From positions 1-47,246 of the forward strand of contig CAMLRO010000003.1 in NCBI GenBank assembly GCA_946482425.1: a stretch of DNA of 47,246 bases, given 5' to 3'. The translations under genes and the position numbers were made by a program. Under the pieces are notes generated by a model, which was not told the DNA's origin, searched no databases, and saw nothing but the letters and a program-made list of their open reading frames with translations. Shown one piece after another: positions 17,127-26,500 of the stretch (positions are counted from its first letter, which is position 1; every line of letters begins with the position of its first letter). The DNA is from an uncultured Lactobacillus sp. Lineage in GTDB: Bacteria; Bacillota; Bacilli; Lactobacillales; Lactobacillaceae.

Positions 17127-18020
17127 TTATTCATTTTGTAAAAGCATTAAATAAGGGCGATACATGGTACCATCTTTCTGATAAATTGCCTTAACGCTAT
17201 TATTGTACCGTAATGCCACCTTTTTTGCATTCGTTTTCAAAGAAATCGTTGCACCATTTTTAACTTTGACCCACAGATCTGTATCAATATCCTCATGGAC
17301 ATAACTAGTAAAGAAAGAATCGATCGGTTGAAGCAATGCAGTTACCAAATTAGGATTTTTGGTAATTTCAGTCAATTTAACAGCTTGATCTATATCAAAG
17401 CCAGAACTAGAGGTGCGGCGCAAATTTTTCATTACTGCTGGCACACCAAGCTTTGTTCCCAAATCATTTATTAAAGAACGAACATAGGTCCCTTTGCTGC
17501 ATTCAATTTCAAAATCAAAAACCTCTTGACAATTTTCTTTATCAAAAACAGGTTCATTTGTAAGATTATAAGAAAAAATTTCAACCTGCCTTTTAGGCCT
17601 TTCAACTTTAATACCTGCTCTTGCATATTCATACAAGTGCTTGCCATTTACTCGGACGGCCGAATAAACAGGTGGTACCTGCTCTATCTTGCCCACAAAC
17701 TCTTGCATAGCTTTTTGAATTTGATTTGCTTTAACTTCGGTAGAAATTTTTTTAAAATCTGTTTTTTTGCCACTAATATCGTAACTATCGGTGGCAAAGC
17801 CTAAAATTCCTTGACCTATGTATTTTTTGTTTTCCTCATGCATCAGTTCAATCAATTTTGTGGCCTGACCGATTGCAATTGGTAGCACTCCCGTAACATC
17901 AGGATCCAGGGTACCAGCATGACCCATTTTTTTAATATGCAACACTTTGCGTAAATGATAGACAACGTCGGCACTTGTCATGCCCTTATCCTTATCTATC
18001 ACTAAAATACCATTCAACAT
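17127..18020 (-). CDS. truB: tRNA pseudouridine(55) synthase TruB
   Basis: TruB makes pseudouridine 55 in the T-loop of tRNAs. The protein is 297 residues. Seen: the N-terminal [17 protein letters not shown] segment, the catalytic motif [15 protein letters not shown] with Asp39, and the [13 protein letters not shown] segment. The start ATG is near the end of the leader after the rbfA terminator. It precedes ribF with no gap, so the pair is co-transcribed. Confidence 0.97.
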   Translation of the reverse strand: MLNGILVIDKDKGMTSADVVYHLRKVLHIKKMGHAGTLDPDVTGVLPIAIGQATKLIELMHEENKKYIGQGILGFATDSYDISGKKTDFKKISTEVKANQIQKAMQEFVGKIEQVPPVYSAVRVNGKHLYEYARAGIKVERPKRQVEIFSYNLTNEPVFDKENCQEVFDFEIECSKGTYVRSLINDLGTKLGVPAVMKNLRRTSSSGFDIDQAVKLTEITKNPNLVTALLQPIDSFFTSYVHEDIDTDLWVKVKNGATISLKTNAKKVALRYNNSVKAIYQKDGTMYRPYLMLLQNE

Positions 18021-18044
18021 TTTATTTAACTAACCTTATCCATG

Positions 18045-18068
18045 AAAAAAGCGCCTCACAGCGCTTTT
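18045..18068 (-). terminator. Terminator-like hairpin between rbfA and truB
   Basis: Minus strand: AAAAGCGC and GCGCTTTTTT arms with a six-base loop, starting right at the rbfA stop. It could separate truB-ribF from the upstream operon or act as a partial terminator; no strong separate truB promoter is visible. Confidence 0.65.
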
Positions 18069-18069
18069 C

Positions 18070-18432
18070 TTAATTATTGCGATTTGCATCCTGCTTTTTT
18101 ACTTCAGCGATTAACTGATCAATTTTACTTCCATATTTAACTGAATTATCTCGTTTAAAAATTAATTCGGGAACTTTATAAACAGTTAGGACTTGCCCTA
18201 ACAAATGCCTCATCATTCCCTTAGCCTTATTTAAACCGGCAGCCGCTTCTTCTTCTTTTTTAGAATCTTCAGAAAGAATACTGTAGTATACAGTAGCATA
18301 AGAGAGATCATTTGTACATTCAACCGCTGTAATTGTAACATCATTAACTCGTGGGTCACGAATATTTTTGCGTAAAATTTTCGTCAATTCACGGAGGATT
18401 TCTCCTTCAACACGACCTATTCTGTGTTTCAT
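18070..18432 (-). CDS. rbfA: Ribosome-binding factor A
   Basis: RbfA is a KH-fold protein that helps mature the 16S rRNA 5' end in the 30S subunit. The protein is 120 residues. Seen: the N-terminal RIGRVEGEILRELTKIL segment, RDPRVNDVTITAVE, and LSYATVYYSIL. The start ATG follows GGGAGGAAAGT. It lies directly after infB in the order infB-rbfA-truB-ribF. Confidence 0.96.
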   Translation of the reverse strand: MKHRIGRVEGEILRELTKILRKNIRDPRVNDVTITAVECTNDLSYATVYYSILSEDSKKEEEAAAGLNKAKGMMRHLLGQVLTVYKVPELIFKRDNSVKYGSKIDQLIAEVKKQDANRNN

Positions 18433-18450
18433 ACTTTCCTCCCAGTTAAC

Positions 18451-21090
18451 TTATTCAGGCTTAACTTCCTGTTTTTCGACGGCTTCCATTTCGTCACCAA
18501 TCTTAATATCATTATAGCCCTCAATAGTTAAACCACAATCGAATCCTTGCTTAACAATCTTGGCATCATCTTTGAACCGTTTGAGTGACGCAACTTTTCC
18601 AGTATAAATAACAACTCCATCACGAATCAAATTGATTTCAGAATCTTTTGAAACATATCCGGAATCAACAAATGCACCAGCAATCGTCCCAACTTTAGAA
18701 ACTTTCCAAGTTTCACGTACAGTCAAGTTACCGACTACCTTATCTTCATAAGTTGGTTCAAGCATACCTTTCATAGCAGCTTTAACATCATCAATTGCCT
18801 TATAAATTATACTATACAGTCGGATATCTACTCCATCTGTTTCAGCTTGAGATTTAGCAGTAGCGGTTGGACGAACATTAAAGCCAATAATAAAGGCATT
18901 CGAAGCTCCTGCTAATGTAACATCCGATTCATTTACTGCACCTACACCCGCATGAATAATATTAACACGAACGCCTTCAACTTCTATCTTTTCAAGCGAT
19001 TGTTGTAAAGCTTCTACTGAACCTTGTACATCTGCTTTTAAGACAACGTCTACTTCTTTCATGTTTTCTTTCTTCATCGTGTCAAATAAGTTATCAAGAG
19101 TAACATGTTGGACATTTTCACGAGACTGTTGTAAAGCTTGCTGTGCTCTTTGCTCACCAACGCTTCTTGCTGTCTTTTCATCATCAAAGACAACTATCTT
19201 ATCGGCTGATTCAGGCACATCATTTAGTCCAGTAATTTCAACTGGCATAGATGGAGTCGCTTTTTCTACCTGACGACCGCGGTCATTCGTCATAACACGA
19301 ACCCTACCAAAGCGATTTCCAACAACAATTGGATCACCGACTTTTAATGTACCTTGTTGAACTAGAAGGTCAGCAACTGGGCCACGTCCACGGGAAAGGC
19401 GAGCTTCAATAACGGTGCCAATAGCCTTTTGCGTAGGATCTGCCTGCAGTTCCATGACGTCTGCTTGCAGAAGAATCATTTGTAAAAGTTCATCAACATT
19501 TTCACCAGTTTTGGCAGAAATGTTTACAAAAATAGTGTCACCACCATAATTCTCCGGAATCAAATTGTATTTCATTAACTGTTCAGTAACATGTTCAGGA
19601 TTTGCACCTGGTACATCCATCTTGTTAATTGCAACAATAATTGGAACCTTAGCACTTTTAGCATGGTCAATAGCTTCAACAGTTTGTGGCATAACTCCAT
19701 CGTCTGCAGCTACAACCAGTACAACAATGTCGGTGATTTCAGCACCACGTTCACGCATATTAGAAAATGCTGCATGTCCAGGCGTATCTAAAAATGTGAT
19801 TGGCTTATTATCAACTCTTACCTGATAGGCACCGATTTTCTGCGTAATGCCACCAGCTTCATGAGCAGACACGTGAGTATGACGCAAACGATCAAGTAAA
19901 GTAGTCTTACCATGATCAACATGTCCCATAATCGTAACTACAGGCGGACGCTTGGTCTGATGCTTAGATTCCTTAGAAGCAGCCATTCTCTTATCATAAA
20001 GAGTATCAATGTCAGATATATCTTCATGAACTTTTTCTTTGGCATTGATATTATATTCAGCAGCTACTAATTCTATTGCATCTTTATCAAGTGACTGATT
20101 TTGATTAGTCATCACACCTAACATAAATAGTTTTTTAACTATTTCAGCTGGTTCACGGTGCAACAATTTACCCAAATCTTGAGCATTCATACCAACTTCG
20201 TACACCAGTGTTTCTGGTAACGGACGTTCTTTTCTCTGAGTTGGCTGTTTCTTTGGTACCTGTTCAAATTGCTTTTTCTTATTCTTGCGTTTGCGTTTTT
20301 CTTGATGCTTAGAATAATTATTGGCACCAAAAGTTTGATTTTTACCTTTTCTGCCAGGTTTACCAGAATTACGGCCGTGACCATTACCACGACGCTTTTC
20401 TTCTTTTGCTGGTTCAGGTGCACTATTTGTATCTAAGGCTTTAGGTTTATTAACTGGACTTGCCTTTTGTTTATTCTTCATTCTGGCAGGTGAAGGCTTA
20501 ATTATTTTTGGACCAGTTACTTTAGGTGCAGTAGACTCGGTTTTGATAACTTTGTTTTCTGATTTAGAAACAACTTTGTTATCTTCACCAGAAGATTTTT
20601 TAGCCTTAGTTTGGTCTTCATTATATGACTTCTGTACTTTTTCACTTTGACGGTTTAATTTCTTTTCGTCCACACGTTGTTTTTGTTTCAACTGTTTTAA
20701 TAAATCCTGTGCTACCGGCTTTGAAACCTTTTGACTTGGGTTAGTACCTTGTTTATTACGATCTTGAGCCTGTCTTGATCTATTGTTAGATCTGTGAAAA
20801 TTGTTGGTTCTTTTGTTGTTCTTGTTACCCTTATTTTCCTCATGCTTTTTTTCATTTTTGCGAATTGAGGTAACGGAAATTTTGATTTTACTGCTCTTTT
20901 TCGCAGGTTTCTCTTGCTTTTGCGCGGGAGCGGAGCTACGAAAACTATCTTTTAATTGATTTACTTGTGAATCTTCAAGTGATGACATATGATTTTTAAC
21001 ATCAAGGCCCAGGTCCTTAGCCTTATTGACCACAATTTTATTATCGATGCCTAATTCTTTTGCCAATTCATAAATTCTTGTTTTAGCCAT
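18451..21090 (-). CDS. infB: Translation initiation factor IF-2
   Basis: IF-2 is the GTPase that brings initiator fMet-tRNA to the 30S subunit. The protein is about 879 residues. Seen: the N-terminal IF2_N helix ([15 protein letters not shown]), a long Lys/Gln/Asn-rich disordered region (about 50-290), a second IF2_N module, the G domain ([12 protein letters not shown] near 388, then DTPGHAAF and NKMD), and the C-terminal C1 and C2 domains. The start is the ATG at 21090, nine bases after GAAGGAG; an in-frame ATG at 21108 overlaps the end of ylxQ and is not chosen. Confidence 0.97.
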   Translation of the reverse strand: MAKTRIYELAKELGIDNKIVVNKAKDLGLDVKNHMSSLEDSQVNQLKDSFRSSAPAQKQEKPAKKSSKIKISVTSIRKNEKKHEENKGNKNNKRTNNFHRSNNRSRQAQDRNKQGTNPSQKVSKPVAQDLLKQLKQKQRVDEKKLNRQSEKVQKSYNEDQTKAKKSSGEDNKVVSKSENKVIKTESTAPKVTGPKIIKPSPARMKNKQKASPVNKPKALDTNSAPEPAKEEKRRGNGHGRNSGKPGRKGKNQTFGANNYSKHQEKRKRKNKKKQFEQVPKKQPTQRKERPLPETLVYEVGMNAQDLGKLLHREPAEIVKKLFMLGVMTNQNQSLDKDAIELVAAEYNINAKEKVHEDISDIDTLYDKRMAASKESKHQTKRPPVVTIMGHVDHGKTTLLDRLRHTHVSAHEAGGITQKIGAYQVRVDNKPITFLDTPGHAAFSNMRERGAEITDIVVLVVAADDGVMPQTVEAIDHAKSAKVPIIVAINKMDVPGANPEHVTEQLMKYNLIPENYGGDTIFVNISAKTGENVDELLQMILLQADVMELQADPTQKAIGTVIEARLSRGRGPVADLLVQQGTLKVGDPIVVGNRFGRVRVMTNDRGRQVEKATPSMPVEITGLNDVPESADKIVVFDDEKTARSVGEQRAQQALQQSRENVQHVTLDNLFDTMKKENMKEVDVVLKADVQGSVEALQQSLEKIEVEGVRVNIIHAGVGAVNESDVTLAGASNAFIIGFNVRPTATAKSQAETDGVDIRLYSIIYKAIDDVKAAMKGMLEPTYEDKVVGNLTVRETWKVSKVGTIAGAFVDSGYVSKDSEINLIRDGVVIYTGKVASLKRFKDDAKIVKQGFDCGLTIEGYNDIKIGDEMEAVEKQEVKPE

Positions 21091-21094
21091 CAAA

Positions 21095-21406
21095 TCACAC
21101 TCCTTCATCTATTTTTTGTAACAATGCTTTGCAGAAACCAGTATCAGTAATTCCTAAAACTTTTCGCTTTTTTCCTATCGCTTGGGAAATTTCATTACTA
21201 TTAAACTCGTTAATAATAAAAACGTCATTTTGTTTCCCAACTTTAGATATTTTTGCAGTGGTATCTGCATGACTATCTTGAGCTAAAATAATTAGTTTTA
21301 CCTTTTTGGCTTTTGTGCCCACAGTAACAATTTCGGATCCTGAAACTAATTTTCCAGCTTTTTGACATAGTCCCAACAAGTTCAATGCTTTTTGTCTATT
21401 TTGCAA
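21095..21406 (-). CDS. ylxQ: YlxQ-type L7Ae-family ribosomal/RNA-binding protein
   Basis: A 103-residue L7Ae/L30e-like protein, part of the conserved nusA-ylxR-ylxQ-infB cluster and expected to bind kink-turn RNA. Seen: an N-terminal [17 protein letters not shown] segment, the [11 protein letters not shown] loop and a [12 protein letters not shown] end. The start is a TTG at 21406, two bases after the ylxR stop, so translation is coupled. The exact RNA target is not known from this sequence. Confidence 0.9.
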   Translation of the reverse strand: MQNRQKALNLLGLCQKAGKLVSGSEIVTVGTKAKKVKLIILAQDSHADTTAKISKVGKQNDVFIINEFNSNEISQAIGKKRKVLGITDTGFCKALLQKIDEGV

Positions 21407-21408
21407 AT

Positions 21409-21705
21409 CTATTTATCACCAAACAATTCTTTTCTCGCCTTTTGATGGTCAACATATGAGTAAAGTTCCTGGTAAAACTCTTTAGGCACTTTTGTTCCTA
21501 AACTGCGCTCAATTAAACCTTTCTCTTGAGCATTTTTGATCTGACTAGGATCAAGCGAAACATACGCTCCTCTACCAGGTTTTTTACCAGTAGGATCTAC
21601 TGAGATATTCTTTTCTTTGTCAACTACAATACGCACCAATTCTTTTTTAGGCTGCATAGTATTAGTTAACAAGTCTTTTCGCATTGGAATCTTTCTTTTT
21701 TTCAA
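21409..21705 (-). CDS. ylxR: YlxR family RNA-binding protein (RnpM-type)
   Basis: A 98-residue YlxR protein. YlxR of Bacillus has been reported to bind and modulate RNase P (RnpM) and to affect expression of many genes. Seen: RKIPMRKDLLTN, PKKELVRIVVDK, and the signature TGKKPGRGAYVS. The first motif reads RKDLLTN, where many family members have RKCVVTG, so the conserved Cys is lost here. The start is probably the TTG at 21705, six bases after AGAGGTG; a GTG at 21714 abuts the same site too closely. Confidence 0.9.
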   Translation of the reverse strand: MKKRKIPMRKDLLTNTMQPKKELVRIVVDKEKNISVDPTGKKPGRGAYVSLDPSQIKNAQEKGLIERSLGTKVPKEFYQELYSYVDHQKARKELFGDK

Positions 21706-21722
21706 AAGTTTCACCTCTTGCT

Positions 21723-22982
21723 TTAATTTTCAGTAGAATCTACTGTTTCACCATCAGTAACTTTATCTTGTAGCTCATCTTCAGATCCAGTTTCTTCAGA
21801 ATTTGTTGACTCTGCATCTGATTCATCGTCCTCAACAAAGTCACTATTTATTTTTGCAGCAGAATCTGAACTATCTTCAACTGAATCATCAGCTTCAGCT
21901 TGTTCATTTTCTCTTTCAGCTTGATCACTGCTTTCATCGACAAATTCCACTTCAGATTCCGGTCTAATATCTATCTTATAGCCAGTCAATCTGGCAGCTA
22001 AACGTACATTCTGTCCTTTTTTACCAATTGCAAGTGACAGCTGGTAATCAGGAACAATTACTAAAGCACTTTTTTCATTGTCTTCATCTCCAAATTGCAC
22101 GGCAATTACTTCAGCAGGATTCAAAGCATTAGCAATGTAGTCTGATGGATCTTCTTCGTATTTAACTACATCAATATTTTCACCGTCAAGTTCATTAACT
22201 ACATTTTGTACTCTGGCTCCTCTTTGACCAACGCATGTACCTACTGGATCAATATTAGGATCGTTAGATTTTACAGCAATCTTGGTCCTGTCTCCTGCTT
22301 CACGAGCAATTGAGACCACTTCAACAGTTCCATCATAAATTTCAGGTACTTCCTGTTCAAAGAGCCTTTTTACCATATCAGGGGCAGTTCGTGAAACCGT
22401 AATCTGTGCACCCTTTGAATCTGAACCAACATGAGTAACCAAAACTCGAATTTGATCCTGTGGATTATAGCTTTCACCTGGCATCTGATCGTTACGCGGC
22501 ATAACTGCTTCAACATTACCAATTTTAACATAAACGAAACGATTATCACGTCTTTCAACAGTGCCTGTTATTAATTCATCTTCGTACTGAGAATACTCAT
22601 CAATAATATGATTTCTCTCTGCCTCACGCAAATGTTGCATAATAACCTGTTTAGCCGTTTGTGCCGCAATTCTACCGAAATTTTTAGGTGCAACTTCGAA
22701 ACGAATTTTATCACCAAGTTCATATGCCCGATTAATTGTTAAAGCATCCTTTAAACTGATTTCCAACCTTTCATCATGAACTTCTTCAACGACAGTCTTT
22801 TCAGTCATCAGCTTAAAGTCGCCTTTACGTTCATCAAATTCAACTATTACATTTGTTGCCTGATTATAATTTTTCTTGTATGCTGCAACCAGTGCTGCTT
22901 TTATCGCTTCAACAATTACGTCTTGCTTTATACCCTTTGTTTTCTCGAGAGTAGCGAACGCTTCAAGCATTTCCTTAGACAT
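21723..22982 (-). CDS. nusA: Transcription termination/antitermination factor NusA
   Basis: NusA binds RNA polymerase and nascent RNA and controls pausing, termination and antitermination. The protein is 419 residues. Domains: N-terminal polymerase-binding domain (about 1-125), an S1 domain (LITGTVERRDNRFVYVKIG, about 136-200), then KH1 (VGTCVGQRGARVQ) and KH2 (LAIGKKGQNVRLAARLTG). After residue about 345 follows a tail of roughly 75 residues very rich in Asp, Glu and Ser. The start ATG follows AAAGG. Sits second in the rimP operon. Confidence 0.97.
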   Translation of the reverse strand: MSKEMLEAFATLEKTKGIKQDVIVEAIKAALVAAYKKNYNQATNVIVEFDERKGDFKLMTEKTVVEEVHDERLEISLKDALTINRAYELGDKIRFEVAPKNFGRIAAQTAKQVIMQHLREAERNHIIDEYSQYEDELITGTVERRDNRFVYVKIGNVEAVMPRNDQMPGESYNPQDQIRVLVTHVGSDSKGAQITVSRTAPDMVKRLFEQEVPEIYDGTVEVVSIAREAGDRTKIAVKSNDPNIDPVGTCVGQRGARVQNVVNELDGENIDVVKYEEDPSDYIANALNPAEVIAVQFGDEDNEKSALVIVPDYQLSLAIGKKGQNVRLAARLTGYKIDIRPESEVEFVDESSDQAERENEQAEADDSVEDSSDSAAKINSDFVEDDESDAESTNSEETGSEDELQDKVTDGETVDSTEN

Positions 22983-23000
22983 AAATTTTAATCAACCTTT

Positions 23001-23474
23001 CTAAAACTCAATTGCGAAACGAATGCTTGCAATTGTTTTACGGGGAAGTGATAAGACTTTCTTTTTAGTTTTTACCTTTATTTCAAGTTCGATTTCGCTA
23101 TCATTATAAGATTTTAAAGTCCCCTCATATTCTTTGCCACCTTCAACTTTCTGGTATAACTTTACATGCACATATTCATTTAAAGCTTTTTGCCAATCAG
23201 TCTCATTTTTGATTGGCCTCTCGATACCAGGAGAAGAAACCTCCAAAACATAAGGGTCAGGGAACGGATCGGGTTGTATCTGATCAAGCTTTGCAGATAA
23301 TAATTCACTTAACCCTGCAATTTCATCCATATCAATACCATTTTCTCGATCAACATATATTCTTAAATAGTTTTGACCCTTCTCTTTAACGTATTCTATA
23401 TCAACAAACTCATCATTGCGTTCTGCAATAATCGGTTTAATTTCTTTAAGAACAGAATCTTTAACTTTCGCCAA
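23001..23474 (-). CDS. rimP: Ribosome maturation factor RimP
   Basis: RimP helps assemble the 30S subunit. The protein is 157 residues. Seen: the N-terminal VDIEYVKEKGQNYLRIYVDR segment, YVLEVSSPGIERPIK, and the C-terminal SH3-like domain. The start is a TTG at 23474, seven bases after GGAGG; it gives the usual family opening AKVKDSVLKEI. The first gene of rimP-nusA-ylxR-ylxQ-infB-rbfA. Its leader carries a terminator hairpin (23492-23518) only 17 bases before the start. Confidence 0.95.
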   Translation of the reverse strand: MAKVKDSVLKEIKPIIAERNDEFVDIEYVKEKGQNYLRIYVDRENGIDMDEIAGLSELLSAKLDQIQPDPFPDPYVLEVSSPGIERPIKNETDWQKALNEYVHVKLYQKVEGGKEYEGTLKSYNDSEIELEIKVKTKKKVLSLPRKTIASIRFAIEF

Positions 23475-23491
23475 GTACTTTCCTCCGTAAT

Positions 23492-23518
23492 AAAAAGAGT
23501 GAGCAAAGCTGCTCACTC
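23492..23518 (-). terminator. Intrinsic terminator inside the rimP leader / after polC
   Basis: GAGTGAGCA and TGCTCACTC form a 9-bp stem with a 4-base loop, followed on the minus strand by TTTTTA. A smaller CGAAT/ATTCG hairpin lies just before it. Because the rimP promoter (23547-23575) is upstream of it, all rimP transcripts must pass this hairpin, making it an attenuator as well as the polC terminator. Confidence 0.8.
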
Positions 23519-23546
23519 CGAATCATTTATTCGAACTTCTTTAGCA

Positions 23547-23575
23547 AGTATATCACATTTATATTAATACTGCAA
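23547..23575 (-). promoter_or_regulatory. rimP operon promoter
   Basis: Minus strand: TTGCAG (23575-23570), 17 bases, TATACT (23552-23547). It lies immediately beyond the polC stop codon. The predicted leader is about 65 bases and includes the terminator hairpin. Confidence 0.7.
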
Positions 23576-23579
23576 AATT

Positions 23580-26500
23580 TTAAAAGAGTGAAAGTTGATT
23601 CTGCTCCGGCATTCCAGTTAGAACTTCATTATTTTCTAAATAATCCATAATTGACTGGGATACTTTTCCACGGTTTGCCAAGTCTTCTTTTGACAAAAAC
23701 TTCTGCTCAGTTCTGGCAGCAACAATTTGTTTGGCAGCATTATTTCCCAGCCCGGGAACAGCGTTAAATGGCGCTAGAATCGTATGCTGGTCAATAATTT
23801 TAAAATTAGTGGCTTCTGACTGGTTAATATCCACCATTTTAATTTTTATTCCACGCTCTAAACATTCATTAGCAATTTCTAACACTGTCAGAAGACTCTT
23901 ATCCTTGGCGGATGCGTCATTACCTTGATTTTGAATATCAGACATTGCCTTTTTTACCGTGTTTTTACCATGACTCATAGCTACTAAATCAAATAAATCA
24001 GCACGTACTGAGAAATAGGCAGTGTAGTAAATTTCAGGATAGTAAACTTTGAACCAGGCAATTCTTAAAGCCATTAATATATAAGCCGTCGCATGAGCTT
24101 TCGGAAACATATACTTGATTTTGAGACAAGACGGAATGTACCAGTCAGGAATTTTATCGTTTTTCTGTAAAACTGCCATATCATCATCACTTATTCCCCG
24201 ACCATGACGAACTGATTCCATAGTTGAAAAGGCTACTTCAGGTTTAACTCCCCAGTGAATCAAGTCCATCATGATGTTGTCTCTACAACCAATAACATCT
24301 TTCAGTTTGCAAGTTCCATTGTTAACAAGCTCTTCTGCGTTTCCTAACCAGACATCAGTACCGTGAGATAGTCCAGAAATTTGCAGTAACTCGGAGAATG
24401 TAGTCGGCTTTGTTTCCTCTAACATCCCTCGGACAAATTTTGTACCAAATTCGGGTACGCCTAAAGTACCAGTTTCTGATTGAATTTGCTCGGGTGTTAC
24501 ACCTAAAATTTTAGGACTAGAAAAAAGCGACATTACTCCTGGATCATCGGGTGGAATTGTTAAAGGATCAACTCCGGAAAGATCTTGCAACATTCTGATC
24601 ATTGTTGGATCATCATGACCTAAAATATCAAATTTTAAGATGTTATCATGAATAGAATGAAAATCAAAATGGGTTGTCAACCATGCAGCATTTACATCAT
24701 CTGCAGGATATTGTACCGGCGTGAAGTCATATATATCCATATCATCAGGAACGACAACTATGCCTGCTGGATGCTGCCCGGTAGTTCGTTTGACCCCACT
24801 GACACCAGCTGCTAAACGATCAAGTTCAGCACCACGCAGATTCAATTCTTTTTCTTCATCATAGTGTTTAGCATAACCGTAAGCTGTCTTATCAGCAACA
24901 GTGGCAATTGTACCTGCTCGATAAGAATTATCGGGACCAAACATTACCCGAATAAAGTTATGAGCTACTGGCTGATAGTCACCCGAGAAATTCAAATCAA
25001 TATCAGGAACCTTGTCACCGTGAAATCCCAAAAACGTTGCAAATGGTATATCTTGTCCATCCTTAACCAACTCTACTCCACATTTGGGACATTTTTTATC
25101 AGGCAAGTCATATCCAGAGCCATATTCACCGTTTTCAAAGAATTGGGAATACTGGCATTTTGGACAACGATAATGTGGTGGTAATGGGTTGACCTCAGTG
25201 ATACCAGACATTGTCGCAACTAAACTAGAGCCAACAGAACCACGAGACCCAACTAAATAGCCATCCTTATTCGACTTAGCCACTAGTCTTTGTGAAATCA
25301 AATAAATAACCGCATAACCGTTAGAAATGATTGAATTGAGTTCCATATCAAGTCTATCTTGAACAATCTTCGGCAATGGATCCCCATATAATTCATGTGC
25401 TTTGTCATAAGTCAAACGCTTCATTTCTTCATCAGCATTATCAATGTGAGGTGGGTAAAGTCCATCTTTAATAGGTGAAATTTCCTCAGTTGATTCCGCG
25501 ATCTTGTTTGGATTAGTAATCACTATTTCTTTAGCTGCATCTTCTCCTAAAAAACTAAAAGCATCCAGCATTTCCTGAGTAGTGTAAAAATGCATATCAG
25601 GTTGTTTTTTGTTCCTGTCAGGATTACTACGCTGAGCCGAAATTAGAATCGTCCGATAAATTGCATCATGTTTTTCAATATAATGTGCATCACCAGTAGC
25701 AACTACTGGTTTATCAAGTTCCTTACCCAATTTATAAATATTTGTCAGAATTTCTTCAAGTTCCGCTTCATCAGCTATCAGATGATCTTCGATCATAATC
25801 GAGTAATTTGCTGGTGGTTGAATTTCGAGATAGTCGTAAAAGCGAGCTTTCTTACGCGCTTCGTCATAGCCCTTTTGCATCATTGCAACAAAAACATCGC
25901 CTTCGGAGCAGCCCGAGCCATATAGCAGTCCCTCATGGTTCTTAACCAAATCAGATTTAGGAGTGCGGGGAATCCTATAAAAATCTTTGGTATTGGCAAT
26001 AGAAACTAAACGATACATGTTTTTAAGTCCAGCTTGATTTTTAGCTAAGATAGTCATATGTTGCGGTCTTGCTCTCTTAAACACTTGACCTTGAGCAGCA
26101 TAATCGTTCATTTTACCTAAATTATCTTCGTGATACTTTTTAGTAAAGGCATCCAAGAGCTTAAACATTAAGTAGCCCGTAGCTTCAGCATCTTGGTTAG
26201 CCCTATGGTGATGCTCAAGAACAACATTATATTTTTTAGCTAGAGAATCTAAGGTATGTCTAGTTTGTTCTGGGTGAAGCAACCGTGATACTTCTAGCGT
26301 ATCAACTACCGGCTGAGTAATTTCTTCTAAGTTAGCTCGTTTTAAAGCTGCGTTGACAAAACCAACATCAAATTGAACATTATGACCACAAAGTGGACGG
26401 TCGCCATAAAAATCCTGAAATTGCTTGATAACTACAGCCTCATCATCAGCTGCCCCTACCATTTCGTCAGTAATTGAAGTTAAATTAATGGTCTGTTCAC

